A DNA stretch of 64,000 nucleotides, from the NCBI GenBank assembly GCA_001054945.1, contig JVKJ01000005.1, positions 434,001 to 498,000 of the forward strand. Direction: 5' to 3'. The DNA comes from Corynebacterium falsenii (GTDB taxonomy: Bacteria > Actinomycetota > Actinomycetes > Mycobacteriales > Mycobacteriaceae). Shown here piece after piece: positions 45,086 through 53,643 of the stretch. The notes under the pieces were generated by a model that worked only from the letters and a program-made list of their open reading frames with translations, was not told the DNA's origin and searched no databases. The position numbers and the translations under genes are program-made. How positions within the stretch are numbered: the stretch's first letter is position 1; each line of letters begins with the position of its first letter.

Positions 45086-45477
45086 GTGAGTCCTTTCAAA
45101 ACTTTCCGCGACGGCCTGCTGTGCCAGCGGCGATCCATACGCGGAAGTGTGCAATTGTAGGAAGTCTTGTTGCCCCTAAGCGCGGAAGAAATGAGCGCTA
45201 GGAATAGAAAGTGAACAATCGCGCCCAGTGCTCTTGTCAGCCAAAGTGGCGGATGTTCGATTCGGTCAGCCCCCCTTCGCCGCAATTCACTGCGAGCGAA
45301 GAATTTTAAAGGAGATAGGGCTACTATCCGTGAGACATCAACGATCAGAGGACGCTTCAGCATCTCTCCGTCTATCGTAGACCCTCATCACTGTAGCACC
45401 ACCCCGCCACGGTCCCGCTACATCCCGGTGCAATGGGGAAAATTTGCGCCTTTAGCTCCACGGTAGAGTGAGACACC
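45086..45477. promoter_or_regulatory. 392-bp divergent region, rho / AMP ligase
   Basis: No gene supported. It should contain the rho promoter and leader (Rho is often autoregulated by attenuation) and the promoter of the AMP ligase. TACTAT at 45322-45327 and TAGAGT at 45462-45467 are -10 candidates on the plus strand; the second is 8 nt or so from the ligase ATG. No paired -35 is convincing. Confidence 0.4.
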
Positions 45478-47202
45478 ATGAAGTCGACGATGCAGGAGAT
45501 CCCCTTTTCGGTGGCCCGAATCCTCGAATATGGGGCCACTGCTCACCGCAATTCCACAGTGACCACGTACCTCGGCGAAGAGCCAGATACGAGCACGTTC
45601 GAAAGCATCGGTGCACGGGCAGCAGCTGTGGCCAATGCACTCCGAGACGATTGTTCGGTTGAGATTGAGGACCGCATCGCGACTTTCCTGCCCAACATGA
45701 CAGAGCACCTAGAAGTTCTGCTGGGCGCGGCCTCGATGGGAGCCATTTTTCACCCATTGAATCGACAACTCACCGCCAAGCAGATCGCCTACGTGATCAA
45801 TCACGCCGAGGATAAGGTCATTGTGTGCGAACCGCGGTATGCCAGCCGGCTGATCGACATCCTCGAGGACTGCCCCACCGTGGAAACGCTGATCCTTACC
45901 GGGGTGGACAGCCAAGCTCACAAGCAGATCGAGGAGTATGCCCAGGAAAAGCTCAGCAGTGGCGTCCAACTCCTGGGATACGAGGACCTCCTGAACGGAA
46001 AACCCACCACCTACCCCTGGCCCCAACTCCCAGAGACGGCGCCGGCGGCCATCTGCTACTCCACGGGCACGGCTGGTCCTCCCAAGGGAGTGGTCTATTC
46101 CCACCGATCCCTGTGGATCCACTCCATGGGACTACGCACTGCTGACAGCTTTGGGGTTCGAAACGGCACCCCATTCCTCTGCTGTGTTCCCATTTACCAC
46201 GTCTTGAGCTGGGGCGTTCCCCTCGCCGCATACATGTGCGGCGCACCCATGATCTTCACCGGCTACACGGCCACCCCCGAGCACCTGGCCCACGTCATTG
46301 CGGATGCAATGCCCCGTCAAGCGCACGGGTCGTCAACGGTGTGGACCAGCCTGATCCTTCACTACGAAAAGCACAAACCCACCAAGATGAGTCTGCAGGA
46401 GATCTACTCCGGTGGTTCCAACGTGCCCCCAGCGCTTATTGATGCGTGGGAAGAACGCTATGGCGTGGACATGATCCACTCGTGGGGGATGACCGAAACC
46501 GGACCCGTGGGAACGGTGGCGCACCCGCCAGCGGGAGTCTCTGGCGAAGCGCGCGCGAACTATCGCTACTCCCAGGGGCGTTTCCCGGTGAGCCTCGATT
46601 ACCGCATTATGGATGACGACGGCCAGGTACTGGAAAACAACGACCGGAACTCGGGTGAGCTGCAGGTTCGAGGGAACACAGTGGCGGCGAGCTACTACGA
46701 CTCCCCCGCGTTCGAATCCCCCAGCCCGGAGCTGATCGAGGAAAGATTCACGAGCGATGGGTGGCTACGCACCGGCGACATTGGGACGGTATCCAAAGAC
46801 GGTTTCTTGCGCGTCCACGATCGGCGCAGCGACGTGATCCGATCCGGTGGAGAGTGGATTTACTCCGCCGCGCTGGAATCCTACTTGTTGGAGGCTCCGG
46901 CAGTCGCTGAGTCCGCGGTGATTGGAATACCGGACGACAAGTGGGGGCAGCGGCCTCTAGCGGTCGTGGCGCTCACCGCGGGAATTGCGGCGAACGAGAC
47001 GACCGCGCGCACACTGTACGAGGGGCTTCTGCGGGAAGTTCCGCGATGGATGGCGCCAGAGAACTGGACTTTCGTGCCGTCGTTGGAGAAGACCAGCGTG
47101 GAGAAAATAGACAAAAAGGAGCTCCGCGCCCGTTTCGAGCGCGGAGCCTTCGATATCATCCGGCTCTCCAAGGAGCCGGGGCAGGAGCCAGGGCGAGACT
47201 AA
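45478..47202 (+). CDS. AMP-dependent acyl-CoA ligase family protein (FadD-like)
   Basis: 574 residues of the adenylate-forming superfamily; activates a carboxylic acid with ATP, usually to a CoA thioester. Motifs: A3 loop YSTGTAGPPKGVVYSHRS (residue 194 on; the usual SGTTG is STGTAG), A5 WGMTETGP, A7 WLRTGDIG, A8 RRSDVIRSGGEWI and A10 KIDKKELR with the catalytic lysine. Similar to medium/long-chain fatty acid ligases. C. glutamicum has a fadD near rho (from memory), so it may be part of the conserved background and not of the capsule-type module. It converges on capC with only 6 bp between. Substrate not predictable. ATG 45478 or ATG 45490. Confidence 0.85.
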   Translation: MKSTMQEIPFSVARILEYGATAHRNSTVTTYLGEEPDTSTFESIGARAAAVANALRDDCSVEIEDRIATFLPNMTEHLEVLLGAASMGAIFHPLNRQLTAKQIAYVINHAEDKVIVCEPRYASRLIDILEDCPTVETLILTGVDSQAHKQIEEYAQEKLSSGVQLLGYEDLLNGKPTTYPWPQLPETAPAAICYSTGTAGPPKGVVYSHRSLWIHSMGLRTADSFGVRNGTPFLCCVPIYHVLSWGVPLAAYMCGAPMIFTGYTATPEHLAHVIADAMPRQAHGSSTVWTSLILHYEKHKPTKMSLQEIYSGGSNVPPALIDAWEERYGVDMIHSWGMTETGPVGTVAHPPAGVSGEARANYRYSQGRFPVSLDYRIMDDDGQVLENNDRNSGELQVRGNTVAASYYDSPAFESPSPELIEERFTSDGWLRTGDIGTVSKDGFLRVHDRRSDVIRSGGEWIYSAALESYLLEAPAVAESAVIGIPDDKWGQRPLAVVALTAGIAANETTARTLYEGLLREVPRWMAPENWTFVPSLEKTSVEKIDKKELRARFERGAFDIIRLSKEPGQEPGRD

Positions 47203-47208
47203 GAGCGC

Positions 47209-48219
47209 CTAGCTTGCGATCATGCTTGCTGCGCCAGCGAAAGCCGCGCAGCCAGCCAAGGAGATGGTCATGCCGCCTGCGGTGCGGCGGAAGCCATGTT
47301 GGATAAGGTCATTCGCGATGATCGCTGGAAGGATGCAGAACACGAGGTTCTCCGCGCCCAAGAAGGTGCGGTCCGTGAAGTGCACGGTCACAATTTCCGC
47401 GATCAAGACGAAGAAGAAGGACGTCATCACGAGGACGAAGAAGCGGTCCTTGCCGAACAGAGGCAGGTTGCGAGTGACGAGCTTGAAGGCACCGTACACC
47501 GCCGGCACCGCCACGGCGAGCAACACCAGGTAGCGCCAGTCTCCGACTGCGACGACCAGCAGGCCAGCGGTGACGTAGCCGCCCGTGCGCAGATTGCGGT
47601 TCTTGAGGAAGCCATCCTGCACCAGGATTGCCATGAGCACGGAGAACGCGCTGACAGCGAACAGGAACAGCGGATTGACTTCGCGGGAATCGTACAGGCT
47701 GGCGGCCAGGCTGCCCGGAACCAGGTGGGAGAAAACCACGGTCAGCAGGAAGGCCAGGGCGGCAGAACCGGGGACCATCCATGCCATCGGAATCAGGGTT
47801 CGCTTCAAGCCCTGCTTATTCAGAGAATTGCAGAGCATGCCTGGAACAATGACGCCCACCAGGGCGAGGGAGCTGATCTTTGAATTTTGGTCAAACAACA
47901 GGGTGGAGACCATCAGCCAAATAAAGCCGAAGGTCACGCCAATGAACAACCCGATAGCAAAGATCTGCCGGGGGCGCGGAAGCCAAATCTTCAGCACCAC
48001 GAAGTGAATCAACGCGTAGCCCAGCAGGGAGATCAGGATGGTCATCGCCACGTTGAGTGGCATGAGCATGCCGGAGGCAAGGTAGCCCACGGCGAGGCTG
48101 CCGCCCACGGACACGTGGGTGCGGCGGAAGTAGATGTAGCTGACGGTCAGGCCGATCAGGAATGCGATGTGCAGGTAGTCCGCGACAAAGCCGTATTCAC
48201 CAATTTCAAGCGACTGCAT
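47209..48219 (-). CDS. capC: Poly-gamma-glutamate synthesis protein CapC/PgsC, tandem-duplicated
   Basis: Membrane protein that partners CapB in polymerising or exporting poly-gamma-glutamate. Bacillus CapC/PgsC has about 149 residues; this has 336 and reads as two copies. The family motif (IVPGxxxNxxxxxGL in PgsC) occurs as IVPGMLCNSLNKQGLKRT at 124-141 and ILPAIIANDLIQHGFRRT at 296-313, an offset of 172. The N-terminal GG segment (HVSVGGSLAVGYL, 35-47) is matched by NLRTGGYVTAGLL (209-221), offset 174. About ten transmembrane segments. Its ATG overlaps the capB stop (TAATG), so they are coupled. Polymer identity is inferred from family only. Confidence 0.82.
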   Translation of the reverse strand: MQSLEIGEYGFVADYLHIAFLIGLTVSYIYFRRTHVSVGGSLAVGYLASGMLMPLNVAMTILISLLGYALIHFVVLKIWLPRPRQIFAIGLFIGVTFGFIWLMVSTLLFDQNSKISSLALVGVIVPGMLCNSLNKQGLKRTLIPMAWMVPGSAALAFLLTVVFSHLVPGSLAASLYDSREVNPLFLFAVSAFSVLMAILVQDGFLKNRNLRTGGYVTAGLLVVAVGDWRYLVLLAVAVPAVYGAFKLVTRNLPLFGKDRFFVLVMTSFFFVLIAEIVTVHFTDRTFLGAENLVFCILPAIIANDLIQHGFRRTAGGMTISLAGCAAFAGAASMIAS

Positions 48220-49514
48220 TAGACGCGCACCTCCTGATCCTCAGACGCAGAGTTGTGCTGCTTCTCTGCAGTGGGAACGGACTGCTCGATGCTGCGAGCC
48301 AGGGAACCCTCGTGCATGGCATCCACGTGGCGGCGCATTGCGGTGACGCCCTCGGTGTGGATGTTGACCATGCCGAAGATCGCCACGTCCTGCTTTCCAT
48401 AGCCCTCGCACGCCCGGTCGAGCAGGGCGCCGCCGTCGGTCTCGTCCACGTCGTCGGAGGAGTAAATCACGGAATCGTCGACGCCATTGGTGACCAGTTG
48501 CTTCCGGATCACATCCTGGATATCTCCGTAGAGCACGATGCGGTCGAATTCACCCTTGATATCGGTGGACACCAGGTCCACGAACATCTGGGCACGGTCG
48601 GTGCGATCGGCACGGTTGTTCAGGGCAACAATGCGCTTGCAGTCATCGTTCAGGGACTGGTCGCACACTGAGCGGAAGACCTTGGTGGTGGATTCCCAGT
48701 CATTGATGGCGAACATGGGGACCCAGAACAGGGAGGACTCGTCAGCGGCAACCACTTCGGTCACCTGGGTGGTGCCCGGGTCTGGGTTGGCCTTGATCAT
48801 GCCGCGGATGGCCGCGTCCATGTCCAAGTCCAGCAGCTCTGCGATGGTCAGTGCGATGGCGATGTTCTCTTCGAACTGGTGGTAGTTGAAGCGCTTCACC
48901 AGGGATTCGGACAGATCGGTCTTCTCGCAGACGATCAGGCGAGAATTGCGAGCCTCTGCTTGCTGGCGCAGAACCTCCACGATCTCTGGCTTGCGCTCGC
49001 TGGTGACGACGATGCCGTTATCCGGAACCGTGCTGCACAGGGACTCAGCGATTTCCTCCAAGGTATCGCCCATCTCCTCCTGGTGATCCAGGCGGACGTT
49101 GGTGATCACGCAGATGGGTGAACGCAGGATCGCGTGCTGGCAGATCTGCTGGTAGCGGGGCTTGACAGCCATGCACTCGGCGACAAGTGCTTCAGGGGTG
49201 CCATCGATCCACTGAGCAATGAACTTGTACTGCTCGTTGATGTTGGCAGGGCCGGTGCGCCGGATCGGGTGCTCTCCGGCCTCGGTGTCGATGACACAGG
49301 CGTAGGTGCCGGTGGTCTTAGCGATGGTGGGGATCCCGGCTTCGCGCAGCATGCCACCGAGCATGCGGGTCACGGTGGACTTACCGCGGATTCCGTTGAC
49401 GTGAATGTTGTAGGACAAGGAGTCCATGCGCTCGAGGTGAGCTTTTTCCTTTGAATTCAAGATTCCAAGACCGGTGGCTGCGAATCCACCGGCCATGGCC
49501 AAAGCGGTCAACAT
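48219..49514 (-). CDS. capB: Poly-gamma-glutamate synthase CapB/PgsB (Mur-ligase-like amide ligase)
   Basis: ATP-dependent ligase that forms gamma-linked glutamate chains. 431 residues, a little longer than PgsB (about 393). An N-terminal hydrophobic segment (LTALAMAGGFAATGLGIL) is followed by the ATP loop VNGIRGKSTVTRM (residues 39-51), KTTGT, ECMAVKPRYQQ and ITNVRLDHQEEMG, all matching PgsB in order. The C-terminal half carries the nucleotide-contact region ALNNRADRTDRA. 62 bp after the gamma-glutamyltransferase. No capA (PgsA) or small capE is adjacent, which in Bacillus help export; either it works without them or they are elsewhere. Confidence 0.88.
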   Translation of the reverse strand: MLTALAMAGGFAATGLGILNSKEKAHLERMDSLSYNIHVNGIRGKSTVTRMLGGMLREAGIPTIAKTTGTYACVIDTEAGEHPIRRTGPANINEQYKFIAQWIDGTPEALVAECMAVKPRYQQICQHAILRSPICVITNVRLDHQEEMGDTLEEIAESLCSTVPDNGIVVTSERKPEIVEVLRQQAEARNSRLIVCEKTDLSESLVKRFNYHQFEENIAIALTIAELLDLDMDAAIRGMIKANPDPGTTQVTEVVAADESSLFWVPMFAINDWESTTKVFRSVCDQSLNDDCKRIVALNNRADRTDRAQMFVDLVSTDIKGEFDRIVLYGDIQDVIRKQLVTNGVDDSVIYSSDDVDETDGGALLDRACEGYGKQDVAIFGMVNIHTEGVTAMRRHVDAMHEGSLARSIEQSVPTAEKQHNSASEDQEVRV

Positions 49515-49544
49515 GGTGAGTGAAACTCCGATTCTCTAGATGGA

Positions 49545-49567
49545 TGTGAGGGATTTATGTGAGGGTT
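49545..49567 (+). repeat. Direct repeat TGTGAGGG, two copies 13 bp apart
   Basis: TGTGAGGGATT at 49545 and TGTGAGGGTT at 49558 in the capB upstream gap. A third copy, TGTGAGGGTT, is at 51479-51488 near the gamma-glutamyltransferase start, so the gene is bracketed by the same 10-mer. Confidence 0.45.
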
Positions 49568-49576
49568 TTTCTTCTT

Positions 49577-51562
49577 TTAGAAGCGAGAACTTGGACCGCC
49601 AAGTACCAAGCCACTTCGCCGGGGATCGGCAGCACCGTGGATGACATTATCCTGCCGGCTGACGATCGCGGTTCCGGAGTTGAAGTTGCCACTGTCGAGC
49701 TTGTGGCCCCACTTCTCTAGCAATTTGGCCTGCTTCCGCGTGGGATCTTCCAGGTCAGGAACCGCATTGACGTACTCGGAGTCATCCTCCACGTACGTCG
49801 AATCACGACTGGTGGCGCCAAAGTTTGGCATGCGCACCACCTGCCCTGGATTGAGCCCCCAGTTCAGTAGGCCGGCAATTGCCTTTGTGTTATAGGACAA
49901 GATCTTGTTGCCGCCGGGTGAGCCCACTGCCGCGGTCGGGGTGTCGCCGTCCATCACGACGGTCGGTGCCATCGTGGTCTTCGGGCGCATCCCCTTCTCG
50001 CGAGCATTGGGCTCATCGGAGGCGGAATCAGCGCTGAAATTGTCCAAGGAGTTATTGAGGAAATAGCCATCGACCACCAGTCCGCTGCCAAACTTGCGCT
50101 GCAGCGTGGTCGTCATGCTGGCCATGTTCCCGTCGGCATCACGGACGGAGATCTGCGAAGTCCCCTCTTCCGCGAAGTCGAAGTAGTGACCCTTGTTGTT
50201 TTTCAAGTTTTTCGGTTCGGGGGTGTCCATAGATTGTTGTTGCTTAATCTTGGACGCAGCATCTTCCAGGTGCTTGCTGTCGGTGACAATCTCATCCAAG
50301 TACTCCCGCGAACGGGTCTGATTTGCTTGGGCATCGCTCATCCACGTATTTCCATTGGCCATGGCGATGCGCTCGGCCTCCATGATGAGGTGGGCCGCCG
50401 TTGCACGAGCGACCGTGCCTTCCCCCGCCTGGTAGGGCGCCAGACGGCCGAGGTCGAGATGATTCAGGATGCCCAGTGTTTCGCCCAACATCATCATTCC
50501 GGTGGACGTACTCTTCGAACCGCACACCTTTTTCCCGGAGTAGTCCACGCACAGTGGCTCCTCGGGATTGACGTGCTGATCCTTCGACCACGACCAGTCA
50601 TCGATGAGGGCCTTCACCGCATCCGAAGATTGCCCCTTCAACTGGTCCTCAACCGACCCGGGATCGAGTTCCTCGTCCCCTGCGAGCCGGTCCAGATACT
50701 CTGCATACTCCCCGTTCCGAAGGGTGTCCCCTGCCGCTGGCAGGTTATTCCCTGGGAATAGGTACTGCGCTCCGCGCTCAGCCCTGAGCAGTTCCTCACG
50801 CTCCGCCGTCGCCTTCGACAGCTCCGGGGTCACTGTGAATCCTTCGGACGCCAGCTGGCGCGCTGGCGCTGCAAGGTCTTGCAGAGACTTGGAGCCGTGT
50901 TCCTTAGCGAGGTCCTGGAGCAGGCGTGTCGTTCGGGGAACTCCGACGGACTTTACATTTTCCGCGGAGTCCTTCCAGCTGGATTTCGCCTTCTTAACGT
51001 CATCGTGTTTCACCGTGTCCTGACGTGGTGCGTGGACAGTGGCATCCCACGATTCGACTTTTCCAGAATCTGCGTCTGCGTAAGTCACGAGTGCGCCTCC
51101 CCCAGGTCCGGAAGACTGTGGCTCCACCAACCCCAATGCCAGCTGAGCGGCGACCAAGCCATCTGCAGCATTGCCGCCGTGAGCCATCACTTGGCATGCG
51201 GCTTGAGTCGCTTGTGGAGAGGGGGTGGCGACCATCAAATCGCCCTTTTTCGCATCGGCGCTCAACGCTGGATCGAAAGCCTGCTGATTGTCGATGAATT
51301 GGGAGGCGGCGTAATTGTTCGGGGCTTCGCAAGAAGCGTTATCGCCGAGTGACGCAACATCGTCAACAACCCCACAGCCAGAAAGTCCAATTCCGACAGC
51401 CGAGACCAAAGACACCCAGGCGAAGAAAGGTTTCTTCGACTCAGGGCGAAAATAGCGACGGCGGGCATGGACATTTTTTGTGAGGGTTCTGTGCTGCGAC
51501 ACGGAAGGTAACGTACGGCAAACCCGTGAGAATGTCCACGTGAATTTGCAGTCAACTGCCAC
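49577..51562 (-). CDS. Gamma-glutamyltransferase, lipoprotein (CapD-like context)
   Basis: Ntn-hydrolase that cleaves itself and then hydrolyses or transfers gamma-glutamyl bonds. The self-processing/catalytic Thr is in EEGTSQISVRDADGN (residue 468), with the gamma-glutamyl-binding NNSLDNFS and GSPGGNKI later. The N-terminus has a lipoprotein signal (SLVSAVGIGLSGC, lipid Cys at 63), so it acts on the outer face of the membrane. The GTG at 51562 lies 4 nt after the thrB stop but has no ribosome binding site; a GTG at 51502 with TACGTT 7 nt upstream is an equally good, shorter start (641 aa). Beside capBC it could trim, release or anchor the polymer, as CapD does in B. anthracis (inference). 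Confidence 0.88.
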   Translation of the reverse strand: MAVDCKFTWTFSRVCRTLPSVSQHRTLTKNVHARRRYFRPESKKPFFAWVSLVSAVGIGLSGCGVVDDVASLGDNASCEAPNNYAASQFIDNQQAFDPALSADAKKGDLMVATPSPQATQAACQVMAHGGNAADGLVAAQLALGLVEPQSSGPGGGALVTYADADSGKVESWDATVHAPRQDTVKHDDVKKAKSSWKDSAENVKSVGVPRTTRLLQDLAKEHGSKSLQDLAAPARQLASEGFTVTPELSKATAEREELLRAERGAQYLFPGNNLPAAGDTLRNGEYAEYLDRLAGDEELDPGSVEDQLKGQSSDAVKALIDDWSWSKDQHVNPEEPLCVDYSGKKVCGSKSTSTGMMMLGETLGILNHLDLGRLAPYQAGEGTVARATAAHLIMEAERIAMANGNTWMSDAQANQTRSREYLDEIVTDSKHLEDAASKIKQQQSMDTPEPKNLKNNKGHYFDFAEEGTSQISVRDADGNMASMTTTLQRKFGSGLVVDGYFLNNSLDNFSADSASDEPNAREKGMRPKTTMAPTVVMDGDTPTAAVGSPGGNKILSYNTKAIAGLLNWGLNPGQVVRMPNFGATSRDSTYVEDDSEYVNAVPDLEDPTRKQAKLLEKWGHKLDSGNFNSGTAIVSRQDNVIHGAADPRRSGLVLGGPSSRF

Positions 51563-51566
51563 GCCG

Positions 51567-52490
51567 CTATCGAACTGTTATTTTTACCCCGTCTGCGACC
51601 TGCAGTTTTTCTACTCTGATGCCTCTTTGTTGTGCTTCTGTGATAAGCGCAACATCGACCGGTTCTGTGGAAAGTACTAAAACTGTTGGGCCGGCCCCAG
51701 AAAGGAACGCGGGGTAACCCAGGTTCCTCAAGCGATTCACCCATTCGGCGGTAATGGGAAGAACTTCTGCCCGATAGGTTTGATGCAGTCGATCCCGAGT
51801 TCCCTCCCAGAGAAGGTCCGGATTATCCCGCAGGGCCACCGTCATCACGGCGGTGCGAGAAACGTTGAAGCGCGCGTCCGTATGGCTGACATCCGAGGGC
51901 AGAACGCGTCGCACGGCATCCGTCGACGCGTGAATCTCTGGGATAAAGGCCGTGGCTTCAATATCTGGGTGCACGGCCATACTGGACGCAAAATATTGAG
52001 GAGCCGTGTGCCCATCGACGGGCACGTTGGTCCACGAGACGACCGATTGTCCCAGGATGGACGCCGCCGCATTGTCCGGATGTCCTTCGAAAGTGGACGC
52101 CAACTGAATAAGCGTGGAATCCGATAGCGTTCCTCCAGCAAGACCATTGGCTGCAGCAACACCGGCGACGGCAGCAGATGCGGAAGACCCGAGCCCTCGA
52201 GATTGCGGAATGGAATTGTGGCACGTCACCTTGATGCCCGGGACGGTAACATCCGCCTCGTTCAGTCCAGCGCGAAGTGCTCGAACCACCAGGTGGCGCT
52301 CGTCGAGCGGAACTTCGCCTGCCCCCTCGCCAGTGACATGCACCTCGAGATCAGTCTCAATGACCTCGACGGTGACGTAATCATAGATGCTCAGGGCCAG
52401 CCCCAAGGTGTCAAAGCCGGGGCCGAGATTGGCAGAGGATCCGGGGACTTTGACGTCCACGGTGGTCCCCACGGGGATTTCGGTGCTCAC
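51567..52490 (-). CDS. thrB: Homoserine kinase
   Basis: Phosphorylates homoserine for threonine synthesis. 307 residues of the GHMP kinase family, with [19 protein letters not shown] and the ATP loop [11 protein letters not shown]. Start: GTG 52490, because AAGGA lies 6 nt before it and the product MSTEIPVG lines up in length with the C. glutamicum N-terminus I recall; the ATG at 52496 directly abuts AAGGA and is too close. Third gene of hom-thrC-thrB. Confidence 0.95.
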   Translation of the reverse strand: MSTEIPVGTTVDVKVPGSSANLGPGFDTLGLALSIYDYVTVEVIETDLEVHVTGEGAGEVPLDERHLVVRALRAGLNEADVTVPGIKVTCHNSIPQSRGLGSSASAAVAGVAAANGLAGGTLSDSTLIQLASTFEGHPDNAAASILGQSVVSWTNVPVDGHTAPQYFASSMAVHPDIEATAFIPEIHASTDAVRRVLPSDVSHTDARFNVSRTAVMTVALRDNPDLLWEGTRDRLHQTYRAEVLPITAEWVNRLRNLGYPAFLSGAGPTVLVLSTEPVDVALITEAQQRGIRVEKLQVADGVKITVR

Positions 52491-52533
52491 TGTCATTCCT
52501 TAACTACCCGCCTCACGAGCGGGCAAAACGGGG

Positions 52534-53640
52534 TTAGCGAAGCTCGAGCGCTTCAGCCACGGCGTGAGTATCTACGTCGGCCACCGTTGGCTCTGGCATC
52601 TCCTGAAGGGCGGTGGTCGGGTCCTTCAGACCATGTCCCGTGACAGTGCAGACCACACGCTGACCAGGTTTCACGTTGCCTTCTGCATGGGCGGCCAAGA
52701 GCCCGGCGACGGAGGAGGCGGAAGCTGGCTCCACGAACACGCCCTCTCGCTCCGCGATGAGGTGATACGCGGCGAGAATCTGCTCATCGGTCTGGGACAT
52801 GAACCGCCCCTTGGATTCCATCTTTGCGGCCATTGCCTGGTCCCATGAGGCGGGATTGCCAATCCGGATCGCGGTCGCGATGGTCTCCGGCTCCAACACC
52901 GGTTCCCCGGTGACTAGTGGAGCTGCGCCAGCGGCCTGTACCCCGAGCATGACCGGGCGCTGACTGGACACTCCGTCTGTCGCGTACTCGGAATAGCCCT
53001 TCCAATAGGCCGTGATGTTGCCGGCATTTCCCACTGGCAGGCAGTGCAGGTCCGGGGCATCGCCCAGGCAATCGACGATCTCGAAGGCCGCAGTCTTCTG
53101 CCCTTCGATGCGCATCGGGTTGACTGAGTTCACCAATGCGATTTCCGGGAATTCTGCAGTAGTCTTCCGGACCAGCTCAAGGCAGTCGTCAAAGTTGCCG
53201 CGAATCTGGATGATTTGCGCGCCGTGCATCACCGCCTGGGCAAGCTTGCCCTGGGCAATCTTGCCTTCGGGGATGAGGACGGCAGAGGAGATGCCGGCTC
53301 GAGCAGCGTAGGCAGCCGCGGACGCCGACGTGTTGCCGGTGGACGCACACATGAGGACCTTTTGCCCGTTGTGCACCGCATCGGTGACAGCGACGGTCAT
53401 CCCTCGGTCTTTGAAGGATCCCGTGGGGTTGGCTCCCTCGATTTTGAGGTATACATCGCAACCGGTCAGCTCCGAAACGTAATTGGCCCGAAGCAGGGGT
53501 GTCGCGCCCTCGTTGAGGGTCACCGGATCCCAATCCTTCGCAAAAGGCATGCGATCCCGATACATGTTGATCAAACCCTGCCAGTGCCCCAGGACGGGGT
53601 GGTGGGGGGTGGGATTGTGGGGAGCTGAGTTGTCTACCAC
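52534..53640 (-). CDS. thrC: Threonine synthase
   Basis: Turns O-phosphohomoserine into threonine with PLP. 368 residues of the short class I type (M. tuberculosis-like). The PLP lysine is in [13 protein letters not shown], the phosphate loop in [14 protein letters not shown], and a second glycine-rich contact in [16 protein letters not shown] start 3 bp past the hom stop, with GGAAGG upstream. In C. glutamicum thrC lies elsewhere; here the order hom-thrC-thrB is that of mycobacteria. Confidence 0.95.
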   Translation of the reverse strand: MVDNSAPHNPTPHHPVLGHWQGLINMYRDRMPFAKDWDPVTLNEGATPLLRANYVSELTGCDVYLKIEGANPTGSFKDRGMTVAVTDAVHNGQKVLMCASTGNTSASAAAYAARAGISSAVLIPEGKIAQGKLAQAVMHGAQIIQIRGNFDDCLELVRKTTAEFPEIALVNSVNPMRIEGQKTAAFEIVDCLGDAPDLHCLPVGNAGNITAYWKGYSEYATDGVSSQRPVMLGVQAAGAAPLVTGEPVLEPETIATAIRIGNPASWDQAMAAKMESKGRFMSQTDEQILAAYHLIAEREGVFVEPASASSVAGLLAAHAEGNVKPGQRVVCTVTGHGLKDPTTALQEMPEPTVADVDTHAVAEALELR

Positions 53641-53643
53641 GCC

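Noticed and set aside
44423-45160. Hydrophobic Val/Ala/Ile-rich plus-strand frame like a membrane protein
   Set aside because: Mirror image of the Arg/Asp/Asn-rich insertion of rho; no start signals.
45155-45477. Small gene between rho and the AMP ligase
   Set aside because: Frames are short, lack ribosome binding sites and have no codon bias.
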